64,000 nucleotides of DNA. Origin: Ceratopteris richardii. Its lineage: Eukaryota > Streptophyta > Polypodiopsida > Polypodiales > Pteridaceae. The DNA is taken from the NCBI GenBank assembly GCA_020310875.1, contig CM035428.1, positions 107,511,682-107,575,681 of the forward strand. The letters run 5' to 3'. Of this stretch, positions 1-10,511 are shown one piece after another. A program made the translations under genes and the position numbers. Each line of letters starts with the position of its first letter. Within the stretch, counting starts at the first letter, position 1. A model generated the notes under the pieces. That model was not told the origin of the DNA. It searched no databases and saw nothing but the letters and a program-made list of their open reading frames with translations.

Positions 1-155
1 CTATTTAGGAAGTATTACTTCATGGAAAATTTTGGATGGCCTACTTGCCAGATCTTCGTTGACTACTTTGTCTGCTGGTGCTTTCTCTTCGCTCTGAATC
101 CCTTCTTTGACTTCCTTGTCTTGGGAGTCCTTGTGTACCTTGACTACTGCCAACA
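1..155 (-). repeat. 3' LTR of element A (partial)
   Basis: Matches 10357-10511 base for base apart from about five substitutions, and ends at the same CCAACA terminus. The rest of this LTR lies beyond the left window edge. Confidence 0.92.
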
Positions 156-171
156 CCCCCCCTCTCTCGCG
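156..171 (-). other. Polypurine tract of element A
   Basis: C-rich on the plus strand directly after the LTR terminus, so purine-rich (GAGAGAGGGGGG) on the element strand. This is where plus-strand DNA priming is expected. The same arrangement is seen next to the 3' LTRs of B, C and E. Confidence 0.8.
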
Positions 172-237
172 TATGTCGTCTCTGACAGACCCTTGTTGAG
201 TGGGTCATTGGATGTAGTACTCCACAACGTCTGTGGC

Positions 238-2921
238 TAAATGATGTTATGCTATTCTCAACCCTTTGGCCAAATCAGTGAGTAGGGCATCCCAGTCTAC
301 TGGCCCTGGAACTTCTGGATGTGGCATACGTAGCTTTTCTGAATGTAGAGCTTGTTCCACTGCAAATAACTGTAACAGATGAGATGGTCTGGGAATGAAT
401 ATCTCTGAACGATATTCCGAGAACCCTGTGATAAACATTTCTTCAAATGTCTATTTGAAGAAGGCAAGGCAGGTAGATACTTTATACGAGCATGCCCCAC
501 ATATACGATGTTAATGGATGGTGTGGTGCTCATATCGTAGACAAGGTCCTGATTCCCTTCATTAAATCCGAGAGCCGAAAGATGAGGTTCTTTGATATTC
601 TTAAATGTCCTGAATGTAACCAGCATGAGCTCAAAAATTTTGAGGCACATCTGAGTCATGAAATCTAGTACATTTTTGAACCTGACTCCCCAATGTCGAA
701 TCGTCGAAATCATGTATGCTATTGTGGGTTGGCCTCTAGGTGGTGCCAAGTATACATAATTTTAGCCACTTTTCACATCCTTTGACGGTCAGTACTGTTT
801 TGGTGTATTCTGGCCAAGACCTTCTTCGAAAGACGGGGCAGTAGCATGGGTTATACTTGATATATAAAGGCATATTATTCCAAGTGCGTACTATCTCAGG
901 GTATGTCTCAAGTAGACGGATCCTCCAAGTAGGTTGATGTATATTCCCATGCGTGGCACTTGCAAGGATGTCATCTGGTGCAAACTGTGTCGCCGAGGTT
1001 GGTTCTTTTGTGGTGCGTTGCTTGATTTCAGCATTGTAGTCTGCCATTAATACACAGAATGGAACATACAGATCATCGGACGTGCCAATCCACCTATGAT
1101 GGGAGAGGTTTCTGAAGTAATCCGATTTTATGACGACTTCTTCCAATCATGACATAGACGCTATCTGTACTGCAACTCTCTCGTCATGGGTTTTTAGCAA
1201 CCTTCTCTAACCTTTGCATCCATTCAGGAGCTTCGATCTCAATCGTGTCCATTCTTTCTTCTGTTTGCTTACCTCCGGGTGCTGGTCTGTGACTTCGTCA
1301 AATGTGTTGGCTGCGGTTGTGACTTTGCTTGGTGACTCCTGCTGAGTTGCCAGTTGCTTTAGTAGGTCATCTCTTTCTCTTTCTAATGCTGCGTGGGCTT
1401 CTAGGAGGTCGGCATGGGTTTCCAAGACGATTTGCATATTTTCAGATGGGATAGTCTTGAATTTCTCTGGGTCGATTTCCTGCGGTGAACCCTCCATTGC
1501 TGCTTCCAGGTTTTCCTGGTTCTGTTTCTGTAGTCGTTTGTTTTCTTCAAGTGCTGCGGACATGTGCTTCCGCAATAAGGCGAGGTTGCGTCAAAGCTTG
1601 AGATTGTCCGTTATCTGGGCATGTAACTAAGGCGAGGTTGCGTCGAAGCTTGAGATTGTCCGTTGTTGTTTTTCTTCAATATCTGACTGGGGTGGATTGG
1701 CAACTAATTGATCATGTTGTGCTTGCAGTGTAGTATACTGCTGTTGTAATAACCGCTTCTCCTTCTCTAAATCAATGAATTTTGCTTGGAGAGTTTCATG
1801 GTTTTTGAAGAGGCTTGTATGCTAGGTATCTATGTGCTGGTAATGCTGTTGTAGTTGAGACATACATTGGTACATATTATTAAATACATTATTGATAGGG
1901 GTGGATGCGGGAAAGGTGTTGAATGCAGAAGGGAAGGGAAAAGGGAATGGGAGCGTGTATGCTGTGCTTGAAAAGGGTGAAGTTGGTGGTGGGGGAATGT
2001 GAGATTGTGGACGTATGGGGGAAGGGAGAGGTGCGGAGGTGGGTGATATGTCCATGAAATCAAAAGTGGATGTAGTCGTGGGAATGATTGTGAACATGGG
2101 AATTGTGGGTGCAGTGATGGTGGTGAAGGTGTAAAGTGGTGTGTGTAGTTGTGAATATGAACAGCTAGGAAGTGTGATCGGGAGAACAGGGTTTTCCGTG
2201 GCTACAATTAGAATTACAGTGTCAGTGGTAGTGTAAACAAGAGGGGTGGCGATCGGTTGTGCAGGTGGTGTGGGTTGACTGATGGTCTGTGCTTCGGTAT
2301 GGGAAGTGGACCCTGAGGTGGTGACAGTAGTGGTTTCACTGGTAGTGGGAGGTGAAGGTGGTGGAGCTGGAGGGAGAGGGGGTAAGGGGGGTGACGGGGG
2401 TGCACTGGATGTATGGGCTTCCTCAGTGTCATGAATGGTATGAGCTGTGCCCGTGGTTGTGGATGTGGTGCCCTGTGGTTCTGATACTAATACATTCATT
2501 TGTTTTCCTGATCGAGGGGGGCATCTGCTGTATCGTCGTTCTGATCGTCGTGAATATGCGAGAGCGGTATGCACCATCTCAGGTACCCCCAACGCATCAG
2601 CTATCATGTCCAGGGTTGCTCAGTATTGCTCGTCCACACCTTCCTCCTCAAGGATTTGATTCATGAGGGCTTTTCTACTGCCAGGGATAGTTTGTGCTGT
2701 TCTTGAACTCAGTTGATGGTATCATACAACTTTTTCAATTGCTTCGTATAAGCCGGGGCACCATCAAGTTCCTGTAGAAATTCTTGCTCATATTCCTGCT
2801 CTTCTTCGTCGGACAGTCCTTCTCGTTCCTCCTCTTGCTCCTCTTCTTCATCATCATCCACTTCGACTACTTCTGTTTGGACTGGATGGGGTTGGTCTGT
2901 GACTATCTGCTGCTCGCTTGC
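238..2921 (-). pseudogene. aORF2 of element A (decayed post-pol ORF)
   Basis: Follows aORF1 in the same frame after a TAG at 2922-2924. It has the aORF2 layout: an acidic N-terminal part (about 2750-2920), a long Pro/Thr/Ser-rich part (about 1830-2600), a coiled-coil-like stretch with EENKRLQKQNQ (about 1500-1570), and a C-terminal globular part (about 250-1150) with the conserved MADYNAEIK, WNNMPLYIKYNPCY and YDMSTTPSI segments shared with elements C and E. Several stops and frame changes break it into at least five pieces. The protein has no function I can name, and I see no signal peptide or clear membrane segment. The call rests on similarity to the better preserved copies at 51459-54541 and 59608-62681. 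Confidence 0.8.
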
Positions 2922-4139
2922 CTACTCTGCCTCCACTTCTAAATTCGTAGCATTGATTATTCTGGCTACCTCTTCATCAGTTAGATCTTCCAATGTAAAG
3001 CCATGAGGAAACTCTAAGTCGGTTGGTATAGGTGGAAACACCAGATTCGGTCCATCTGTTCTATGTCTTGGTAATCTGATAGTGAAGGGTTGCACATGCC
3101 TTGGAAGCTGTGGAGTTGTCTCTGGTGTCAGTGTTGCACCGCGGGTCTGTGCACAGGGCATCTAAACTACACCTCTCATTTTCTTGGATGGAGGCCCTGC
3201 GGTGGATAGTCTACGTTGGAATTCTTGCACCCTGGTCCAAATAAGTGCCCTTTGAACTGGCACATCATGCCAAGCATCTGTAAACAATCCTTGTGAGAGC
3301 ACAACATCCATACAGTACTGACTTTTGCTTCTTATACCACCGTTGATGAGCCAAGTGGATTTGGTCAATAATCCAGTGAGGCATGTTGATTGTCAAATCG
3401 AAGGCGTCTGCTAAATATAGACTGAACCATATCTTCTTGGGTGGCATTGTGAACCTCTCTTGAGCGGGGAATGCGAAATGCTGCATGCACATCCGAAGAT
3501 GAATGGCAATAGTAGGTGTCATTGCCACATGTCCTTTAGTTTCATCAGATTCTTGTTCTTCATGTTGTCGGGGACCATAGTCTCTTTCTCGGTGGGAATG
3601 TGCATACCTTTCATGTCGAGAGCTTCCCTTACCAAGTTGTTCGTCAATTTGAACCGCTTCAGCTCATTGCCCCTTGTGAGAGATGGGAGGACAAAGGTGC
3701 TGTATCCCTTTTTCTCTTTGCTTGGAGTGAGGGTGCTAATCAAATATGAGCACCTTAGAAAGTTGGGCTTGGGCAATTGGGCTTTGAAGTAATCGTATAG
3801 TCCCGCCTTCTTCCATATCGATTTCAGCCCTTCATTATTTTGAAGTCTCTCAAATTCCCTGGTGAAGAAGTGATACCTGCCCCAGCGCCCATTGAACTCT
3901 ATCTCTGCCTCCCACAGGTAAGTGCCTTCTCCCAGAGGTCCTGCCACATTAGTGAACCAATGTGAGTTTTTGCTGACTGGCATGGTGTGCCCCTATGGAG
4001 GATTCTGAATTGGTATGGCATGTAATGCTCTCAATGCCACTGGGCATTCCTTCAATTCCTCCTCAATGGGAAGGCTTTCAATGTCCACGATCTAAGGGCT
4101 GGTTCCTGCCTGGGAGCTCGTTCCTGCAGCCTCGGCCAT
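2922..4139 (-). pseudogene. aORF1 of element A (decayed post-pol ORF), ends at conserved amber codon
   Basis: The start ATG (4139-4137) is chosen because MAEAAGTSSQAG matches the start of the element E copy (MATAAGISSQAG). Conserved segments include the HWFTN, LPKPNFLRC and YLISTL region (about 3700-3980), a LRMCMQHFAFPAQERF segment (about 3440-3500), and the CCALTRIVYRCLA helix (about 3265-3300). An early stop and later frameshifts have inactivated it. The last codon is TAG at 2922-2924, after which the same frame stays open into aORF2, as in C and E. Function unknown; it has the position of the env-like or additional ORFs of some plant Ty3/gypsy elements. Confidence 0.8.
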
Positions 4140-4149
4140 CTTGAAGGGA

Positions 4150-4190
4150 CTGGTCACCGGTTCTGTGAGAATATACAAATGAATGTTAAC
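4150..4190 (-). promoter_or_regulatory. Candidate 3' splice acceptor upstream of aORF1 (element A)
   Basis: On the element strand a pyrimidine-rich run ends in CTCACAG (AG at 4164-4163), 24 bases before the aORF1 ATG, with a TTAAC branch-point-like motif upstream. Element E has an acceptor-like sequence in the equivalent place, although the sequences themselves differ. Splicing is inferred, not shown. Confidence 0.4.
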
Positions 4191-4372
4191 ATTGCAAATG
4201 GACACCAAGTGGTCACGTGTCCCCGTTACAAAATTAACATGAGGTTCTAGTGATATGTTAGTTAGCCAGTGAGTGCTCGGTGGTTGAGGGTGTGGTTAGT
4301 GGAAGGATTGTCCTAAAAGCTAAATGGAAAGATGCAGTGTGAGAATGATGCAGTTGGTAGGTGGAGGTGAAT

Positions 4373-5640
4373 TTACAAGTGGGGGTCGGGTGGTTTATTA
4401 CAAGCTTTGGGCAACCAAACAGAGTGGATGGCTTTCAGTTTTAGTTTGGTGGAGAATCTAGAGGGCTTTGTGAGAGTGTCTGCTTGGAAATGAGGCTTTT
4501 TAGGGACCCAATTACAGGTGATTCTACTCGTGCTCATGGGTGAACATGTGTTCGTGCGTGATATATAAGAATGGATATCAGATGTTCGAGTGAGTGAACC
4601 ATGTTGTATAGGGTGTGGTCTTTGTGTAGCTATTTGAGCCTGCAAGCAAGCCTTGGGCACCCAAATTTGTCTTGATTGTGGGCTAGCCTTCATCAACTTC
4701 TTGGGTACCCAGATAGACTTCACTTTCACAGAAGAATTTTTGGATGACTTCTTATTAGTGTCGCATTGTCGATCACTAATAGGAAGTTGAGCCAGTTGTT
4801 GTGGCTTGACCGCAATAGGATGCTCGCTTTTCCGTACCCACACTTGTTTTGGTGGTTGAGACACCGTGCGTCGTATTTTCTTTGTGCCTCGAGCATAAGT
4901 CGTCTGCTTCTTCTGCATTTGATCCGCCTTTGGTTGCTGCATCCCTGTGGCTTTTGGAAAAGAAGGGAGTTCCGTTGTACCCTTAACTTCTTTGTTGAGA
5001 CAATCATCCCTCTGCATCACATAGTTTTGGACAATAATAGCATTGTCAACTTCATGTGTACCCCTGGAAGGACCAAGAGTTTGTGCCTTTCCTAGTTCCT
5101 TGAGTGCTTCATTTTCTAGCTCAATTGTAATACGATTCTGATTTACCCAGACCTCAAGAAGTCCACTTCTTAGGTTTAGGTTGACTGCATGATCATAGAT
5201 CCAGTCCTGACCCAAGACAAGAGGCTCAGTGAGGTCCTCATCTTGACACACTAGCACTTTAACTGTCACTAATTTATCTTGAATGTAGAGGGGGAGTTCC
5301 ACCTCGCCCATGCAAGGGGTTTCCACGCCTCCCAATCTTATGAGATACGCTTCTATAGGACTGATGTTTAATTTCAACTATTGACAGTAAGAAAGTTTAA
5401 CCGCACTAGTGGCTACGCCTGAGTCAATTAAAGCCCTTACAGTCCTTGCACTCTTTCCTTGGTCCTATCTCTAGGGTTACAAAAGGACGTCGATCAATTA
5501 TCCTATGAGAGCTAATACCTGAAACTTCACACATAGCCACATGATATCCTTGAGCTGCATAGTCATCTGTCCTAGGCTGATCTCTACCCTGCCTTCTCAA
5601 CTTCATCCTTCGGATGTGTTCTAAAGCTTCTGCTTGCACC
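4373..5640 (-). pseudogene. Post-integrase retropepsin-like domain and W-V-P-K repeat tail (element A)
   Basis: Continuation of pol after the integrase C-terminus. The 5640-5424 part contains RRPFVTLEIGP. A frame change then leads to an LIDSG catalytic-type motif (about 5401-5440), a stop at 5378-5380, and an open stretch of 334 codons. Within that stretch AYLIRLGGVETPCMGEVELP and LVLGQDWIYDH resemble the flap and the hydrophobic-hydrophobic-G-x-D end of retropepsin folds. The basic tail carries repeated motifs VWVRK, IWVPK, IWVPK, NWVPK and VWLPK. The same domain order is found in element E at 48950-50049, so it is a family trait. In A it is broken by one frameshift and one stop. Confidence 0.75.
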
Positions 5641-5690
5641 TCTTCTCGAATTGGCTTTTCTTCTTCCTTGCGTTTCTTGGCAGTGTTGAG

Positions 5691-7217
5691 TCAATTTAGC
5701 ATCTCTTCAGTCAAGGGTTCTTGATATAATTTGACTCTGCACCCACTGATGTAGCTCGGAAGAATATCGCCTTCTAAGGTGGCCAGTTGTACTGCTCCAC
5801 TCGTTGAGATCCTATTTATGATCATAGGTCCATAGCCACGTTTGTCTAATTTTCTTGCATGTTGCTTCAATGTGTAGACTAAAACTAAATCTCCTGCCTT
5901 CAAGCCTTTATCCTTAACGTGGGCATCAAAGTATGCCTTCTGTCTTTTCTTAGCTTCATATATTCCCGCTGCCGCTCTTAGTCTTGTTTCACCTAGTCGT
6001 TCTAGATCAAGAATCCTCGAAGAGAGTTCATGACCCGTCCATTCATGCTCCTGTGCTACTTTCAGTGTAGGTATCAAGAAGTCCAATGGTAGCACTGCAT
6101 TTTGATCGAATACCATCTGAAAGGGAGTGGCTTGGAGTATCGTTTTATAGGCAAGTCGGTATGCCCAAACAACATGGTGTAGCTGTTTGTCCCAATCAGA
6201 GCGTTTATTATTCACTAGTTTGGTCAACACATTGCATAGAATCTTATTTGTGCTTTCGGCTTGCCCATTAGCTTGTGGGTGATAGGGGGAAGACTTCTTG
6301 TGTATAACCGATAATTCTTGGAGCAGATTTTCAATAACTTCACTCAAGAAGTGAGTCCCTCTATCACTTACTAGCTCTATGGGTAGCCCGTATCTAGTGA
6401 ACACATTCTCAAATAAAAACTTCGCTGTTGTTTGAGCATCGTTCTTTGTCGTAGCTTTTACTTCTACCCACTTGGTTAGATAGTCTGTGGAAACAATGAT
6501 ATACTCAACATGGGAACTCTTAGCTGGGGGATTAATAGGACCTACAAAGTCTATTCCCCATTTAGAGAATGCACGTCCACCCATCATAGGTTTCAAAGGC
6601 ATCTCATCTTTACGTATAGGATACTGGGTTCGTTGACAGACATCACACCTCTTCACATAGATATGTGCATCCATGTGAAGGGTCGGCCACCATAATCCTG
6701 CAAATAGGATTGCCTTGATCACCCGATCTGGTCCAAAGTGTCCTCCTGCTACACCTTGGTGAGCAGTTTCCAAGATCTTGAAATATTCACTCTCATGGAC
6801 ACATAGTCTCAGGTAACCATCTTTACCATGCTTATATAGATTATCACCAATGAGTGAGTAATCTAGGGCTTCTTGTTCTAGACTTCTTTGTCTAGCCAGT
6901 GTCATATCTTGAGGCAGTGTTCTCGTCCTCAGGAAGGTTACTAATGGTCCACTCCAATCTGGCACTATGGACACTTGATAAAGAGTGGCATGTTCCACAG
7001 GTGGTTTAGTGCAGCAGATTGGGCATTCCTTGCACAACTTTTGGACATCAGCTTCCATAGTCGGGCAATGCACTCCGAGTCTCCTTAGTGTCTGTAGGGT
7101 TTGTTGCTTTGAGTAGTGTTGCTCTAATGCACCTACATGTGCTAATTGCAACCATTTTGCGTACTCGTCCTCTTCCACACAACAAGCCAATATCCCTTGA
7201 TCTATCTGTTTGAGCAT
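5691..7217 (-). CDS. Integrase region, second (complete) copy in element A
   Basis: Open frame of 508 codons. The N-terminal part carries pre-integrase sequence with KLCKECPICC. A zinc-binding HQGVAGGHF...CDVCQRT segment follows (about 6630-6760), then the catalytic core with WGIDFVGP (first Asp), LVSDRGTHF (second Asp) and NGQAESTNK (Glu), giving a complete D,D,E set (about 6200-6560). The C-terminal part (about 5700-6000) matches the element E integrase C-terminus. The N-terminal side is not preceded by RT but by the end of a duplicated integrase piece (7218-7816). The role in an intact element would be insertion of the cDNA. The frame runs directly toward the post-integrase protease. Confidence 0.85.
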   Translation of the reverse strand: MLKQIDQGILACCVEEDEYAKWLQLAHVGALEQHYSKQQTLQTLRRLGVHCPTMEADVQKLCKECPICCTKPPVEHATLYQVSIVPDWSGPLVTFLRTRTLPQDMTLARQRSLEQEALDYSLIGDNLYKHGKDGYLRLCVHESEYFKILETAHQGVAGGHFGPDRVIKAILFAGLWWPTLHMDAHIYVKRCDVCQRTQYPIRKDEMPLKPMMGGRAFSKWGIDFVGPINPPAKSSHVEYIIVSTDYLTKWVEVKATTKNDAQTTAKFLFENVFTRYGLPIELVSDRGTHFLSEVIENLLQELSVIHKKSSPYHPQANGQAESTNKILCNVLTKLVNNKRSDWDKQLHHVVWAYRLAYKTILQATPFQMVFDQNAVLPLDFLIPTLKVAQEHEWTGHELSSRILDLERLGETRLRAAAGIYEAKKRQKAYFDAHVKDKGLKAGDLVLVYTLKQHARKLDKRGYGPMIINRISTSGAVQLATLEGDILPSYISGCRVKLYQEPLTEEMLN

Positions 7218-8035
7218 TGTTCTTTGTCGTAGCTTTTACTTCTACACACTTGGTTAGATAGTCTGTGGCAACAATGATATACTAAGCATGGGAACTCTTA
7301 GCTGGGGGATTAATAGGACCTACAAAGTCTATTCCCCATTTAGAGAATGCACGTCCTACCATCATAGGTTTCAAAGGCATCTCATCTTTATGTATAGGAT
7401 ACTGGGTTCGCTGACAGACATCACACCTCTTCACATAGGTATGTGCATCCATGTGAAGGGTCGGCCACCATAATCCTGCAAATAGGATTGCCTTGATCAC
7501 CCGATCTGGTCCAAAGTGTCCTCCTGCTACACCTTGGTGAGCAGTTTCCAAGATCTTGAAATATTCACTCTCATGGACACATAGTCTCAGGTAACCATCT
7601 TTACCACGCTTGTATAGATTATCACCAATGAGAGAGTAATCTAGGGCTTCTTGTTCTAGACTTCTTTGTCTGGCCAGTGTCATATCTTGAGGGAGTGTTC
7701 TCGTCCTCAGGAAGGTTACTAATGGTCCACTCCAATCTGGCACTATGGACACTTGATAAAGAGTGGCATGTTCCATAGGTGGTTTAGTGCAGCAGATTGG
7801 GCATTCCTTGCACAATACTCTGCCTGGGCTATTGGGATCTTTGAACTCATATATCATGATTGTTCCTACCTCATTTGGCTGATCAGATTTATACCTCCAA
7901 AAGGCTTCATCAGTCTCTCGGTTCAAGAGCAGATCTATGCTCTTATTGTCTTGGGGAATTCACTCTGGTGTGATAATCCTAGTGAGAACAGATTTGCCTC
8001 GGGGGGTTCTAGGTTCTACACCCATGTTTCCTTGC
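7218..8035 (-). pseudogene. Gag-integrase fusion with duplicated integrase segment (element A)
   Basis: The 8035-7817 part matches the N-terminal region of the element E gag (NRETDEAFWRYKS and YEFKD), with a stop in the first part. At about 7816 it jumps straight to LCKECPICC of the pre-integrase region, so about 2000 codons of gag, PR, RT and RNase H are absent. Integrase then continues through WGIDFVGP to TTKNNAQT, where it jumps back to DQGILACC, the beginning of the second copy at 7217. The duplicated integrase stretch is about 600 bp. This looks like two template jumps during reverse transcription. Confidence 0.85.
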
Positions 8036-8925
8036 TCCAGTCACCTAAGTCCGTTTCTGGGATCACGTTTAATTTGTATCAATCTCTTGGTTCTTTTTTA
8101 GTTGATTATCGTGTTTATGATCTTGTCAGGTATCACGTCGTCAGGAATACTTAAGTTAATTTCCGCACTTTAATGTTGATCGTCTCACGTTAGGTTCTTT
8201 TCCTTTAAAGTTTTCGGTCACACACAGGTTATCTCTTGACTTGAACTTGATTTCTTAGATAGTCTTGACTTGTCTCGTGCATATCGTTGCCCTAAATTAC
8301 TTCTAGCACTATTCATGTGTAGCCTCAGCTAGGAATTGACAGAGGGAGTTGAGAGTATTCCAACCTCACTTGCTGATCCCTTGCTCTTTGGTGCTCAAGA
8401 ACCCGGTTCTCAAGCTTGCAAAAAGCCCTTGCTTTGGATGCCTTTAAGTGTTCTCAATGGACCTGTAAAAGTCCCAAAGTTAGATCAAGACTTAGATTCA
8501 AAGGACACAAAAAATCACTTTCATTCATGTAATTCAAAGATCAACTATTCTTTTGGCTTTATGGAAAACAATCCTGAAGACCCCTTAGCTTTTCTTCCCC
8601 CTGGGTATAGTTACTTCAAAATAGTATGGCTAATAATCTTGATATTAATTTTACCGTAGCGTAGCCAGTGGAAGTTTTGGTTGTACTCCCCACAAGCTTT
8701 CCAACAAAACAAAAATCACAGCAAACGGACTTAGTATGAGAAAGTTATGCCAGTTCAGGATTTTGGGGTTAAAACAGGGTTCAAATAGGCTAACAGTTCA
8801 CAGGATTTTTCTCAAAACACACGTGTAGGGACCTCACAAATCACTAATTCTTTGATAATTATGCCTAAAATTTACCCCAAAAACTTGGAACAAAAAACCC
8901 CTAAAATTAGGCCAAAAAAGCCTGT
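8036..8925 (-). other. Leader of element A, gag-proximal part (non-coding)
   Basis: Aligns in pieces with the element E leader between its repeat array and the gag ATG (for example the TGTCAATTCCTAGC stretch near 8335 and at 40312). The gag start region found in E is deleted here. I see no gene; the 107-codon plus-strand frame at 8336-8659 lies antisense in this leader. Confidence 0.65.
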
Positions 8926-9503
8926 CAATCGCGATCGACAAGTCTGTCAATCGCGATTGACAGAGGTGTTCGTCGGGGCCTGTCGGTCGCGATCGACACG
9001 TCAGTCGCGATTGACAGTGTCAATCGCGATCGACAGAGTCGGTTGTGAGTCCTGTCAATCACGATCAATGGTGTCATCGCGATCGACACTTTTTTTGAGA
9101 TTTTCGCTGTGATTTTAGTCGATCGGGGATGTGTCCGTCGCGATGGACACGTGGCAACGCGAGTTTTGGTATCAATCGTCAAATTTCACTTGGTCGCGAT
9201 CGACAGTGTCAATAGTGATTGATTGAATCCTACGTGGTAGTCAGTCAGTCGTGGGGTTCGTCGATCATGATTGACAGGTCTGTCGATCGTGATTGACAGG
9301 GTCTGTCGGTCGCGATTGACAAAGGTTGTCGATCGTGGTTGTCGATCGCGATCGATGGTGTCGATCGCGATTGACACATAAACATGGAATTTTTTTACTG
9401 TTTTAGGTGATTTAGAGTGTGCTCATCTTGTGTGTCATTGTGGTGTGCTTTGTTTTACCAAATAAGCGATTTTTCTGTCGATCGCGATCGACAGGGGTCT
9501 GCG
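8926..9503. repeat. Leader repeat of element A: about 17 palindromic units around TCGATCGCGATCGA
   Basis: Short near-palindromes such as TGTCAATCGCGATTGACA and GTCGATCGCGATCGAC recur about 17 times with irregular spacing. Each reads almost the same on both strands. The block lies in the leader, at the same relative position as the different repeats of E (39163-39730) and F (63183-63400). Confidence 0.9.
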
Positions 9504-9849
9504 ACACAAAGACAAGGCCGAGATTTTCCGTACCTGCGCAGCCTGCTCGAGATGGTGGGATAGCCATATCCTACAAGAAAACTCAAGAAACATGCAAAAA
9601 GAGTGCACACAAATCGCTCTCTCGCTCTCTCTCACAAGTGAAATGAGGGAAATGGAGGGGAGAAGGTGATATGATCAAAAACTGAAATTTTTGCGATGAT
9701 GGAGATGGAGGTGGGAGATGGTGAGGATGGTGATAGTGATGATGATGATGAGTAAAAAAGAGAAAAATAAGAAAAAGTAAAGAAATTACCTACAACGCCA
9801 ACGTCACAACTCTACGTCTTACCATCACACGCTCGTCCTCAAAGCTCGA
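9504..9849 (-). other. Leader of element A, PBS-proximal part
   Basis: Non-coding. Contains a GAT/GGTGAT-rich simple-sequence stretch (about 9692-9755), corresponding to the CCATCT-rich stretch at 38919-38975 in E on the element strand. Confidence 0.6.
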
Positions 9850-9867
9850 TCCCCGACAACGGCGCCA
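9850..9867 (-). other. Primer-binding site of element A (tRNA-Asp type)
   Basis: Element strand reads TGGCGCCGTTGTCGGGGA, complementary to the 3' end of plant tRNA-Asp apart from one base. It lies 8 bases from the LTR end, the same spacing as in E. Confidence 0.85.
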
Positions 9868-9875
9868 AAATTTGG

Positions 9876-10511
9876 TGTAGCTCAGTGATGAGTAGCACCT
9901 CCTTTAATGTCAATTCGGGAAGACGTGAGGATGGTATGATGACCTCGAGCAAGTGAAGGCACAAGTGCGCGAGTGAGAAGCACACAAACATGCTCACACA
10001 TACACACACACGTGCACACATGGCAAGAACAAAGAGGAAGACAATGGAGTTCTTTTAGATTACTTCCAAAATGCTCATACAAGTTCAATTCTATTACAAG
10101 CTACCTCAAAAATGAGCTCTCTAGCTCTATTTATAGTTTTTGACTAGATTTTGGCCCTGTCCAGACCTAGTGTCTGGCCTAGTTAAAAATTAGGTTCTAG
10201 GGCCTATTTGGGGGCTCAAACGAAGTCTAAAAATTATGAAAATTGGTACGATGCTACTTCTAATACTCCTCAAGATCGAGGACTCCTCGGCTTGCACAAA
10301 ATGGAGTTACAAAAAGGTGAAATGGTATTTACAATGATGTAGAGTGACTAAATTCACTATTTAGGAAGTATTACTTCATGGAAAATTTTGGACGGCCTAC
10401 TTGCCAGATCTTCGTTGACTACTTTGTCTACTGGTGCTTTCTCTTTGCTCTGAATCCCTTCTTTGACTTCCTTGTCTTGTGAATCCTTGTGTACCTTGAC
10501 TACTGCCAACA
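9876..10511 (-). repeat. 5' LTR of element A
   Basis: 636 bp, bounded by TG and CA on the element strand. Contains TATAAATA (10128-10135 as its complement) as likely core promoter, and the conserved CGAGGACTCCTCG palindrome (about 10278-10290). Alignable with the LTRs of B, C and E. Confidence 0.9.

Larger units (their letters stand above)
1..10511 (-). mobile_element. Element A: Ty3/gypsy LTR retrotransposon, internally rearranged, 3' LTR cut by window edge
   Basis: Minus-strand element. Reading 5' to 3' it has a 5' LTR (10511-9876), tRNA-Asp PBS, leader with palindromic repeats, a short gag piece fused directly to integrase, a second integrase copy, a post-integrase retropepsin and WVPK tail, aORF1, aORF2, a PPT and the end of the 3' LTR. 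Most of gag and all of PR, RT and RNase H are missing, so it cannot be autonomous. The visible 155 bp of 3' LTR differs from the matching part of the 5' LTR at about 5 positions (about 3%), so this insertion is older than element E. At 10512 the sequence passes without a gap into aORF2 of element B, which is therefore the insertion target. The left target duplication lies outside the window. Confidence 0.9.

Noticed and set aside
8336-8659. Plus-strand frame of 107 codons
   Set aside because: Antisense to the element A leader and not found at the matching place in E.
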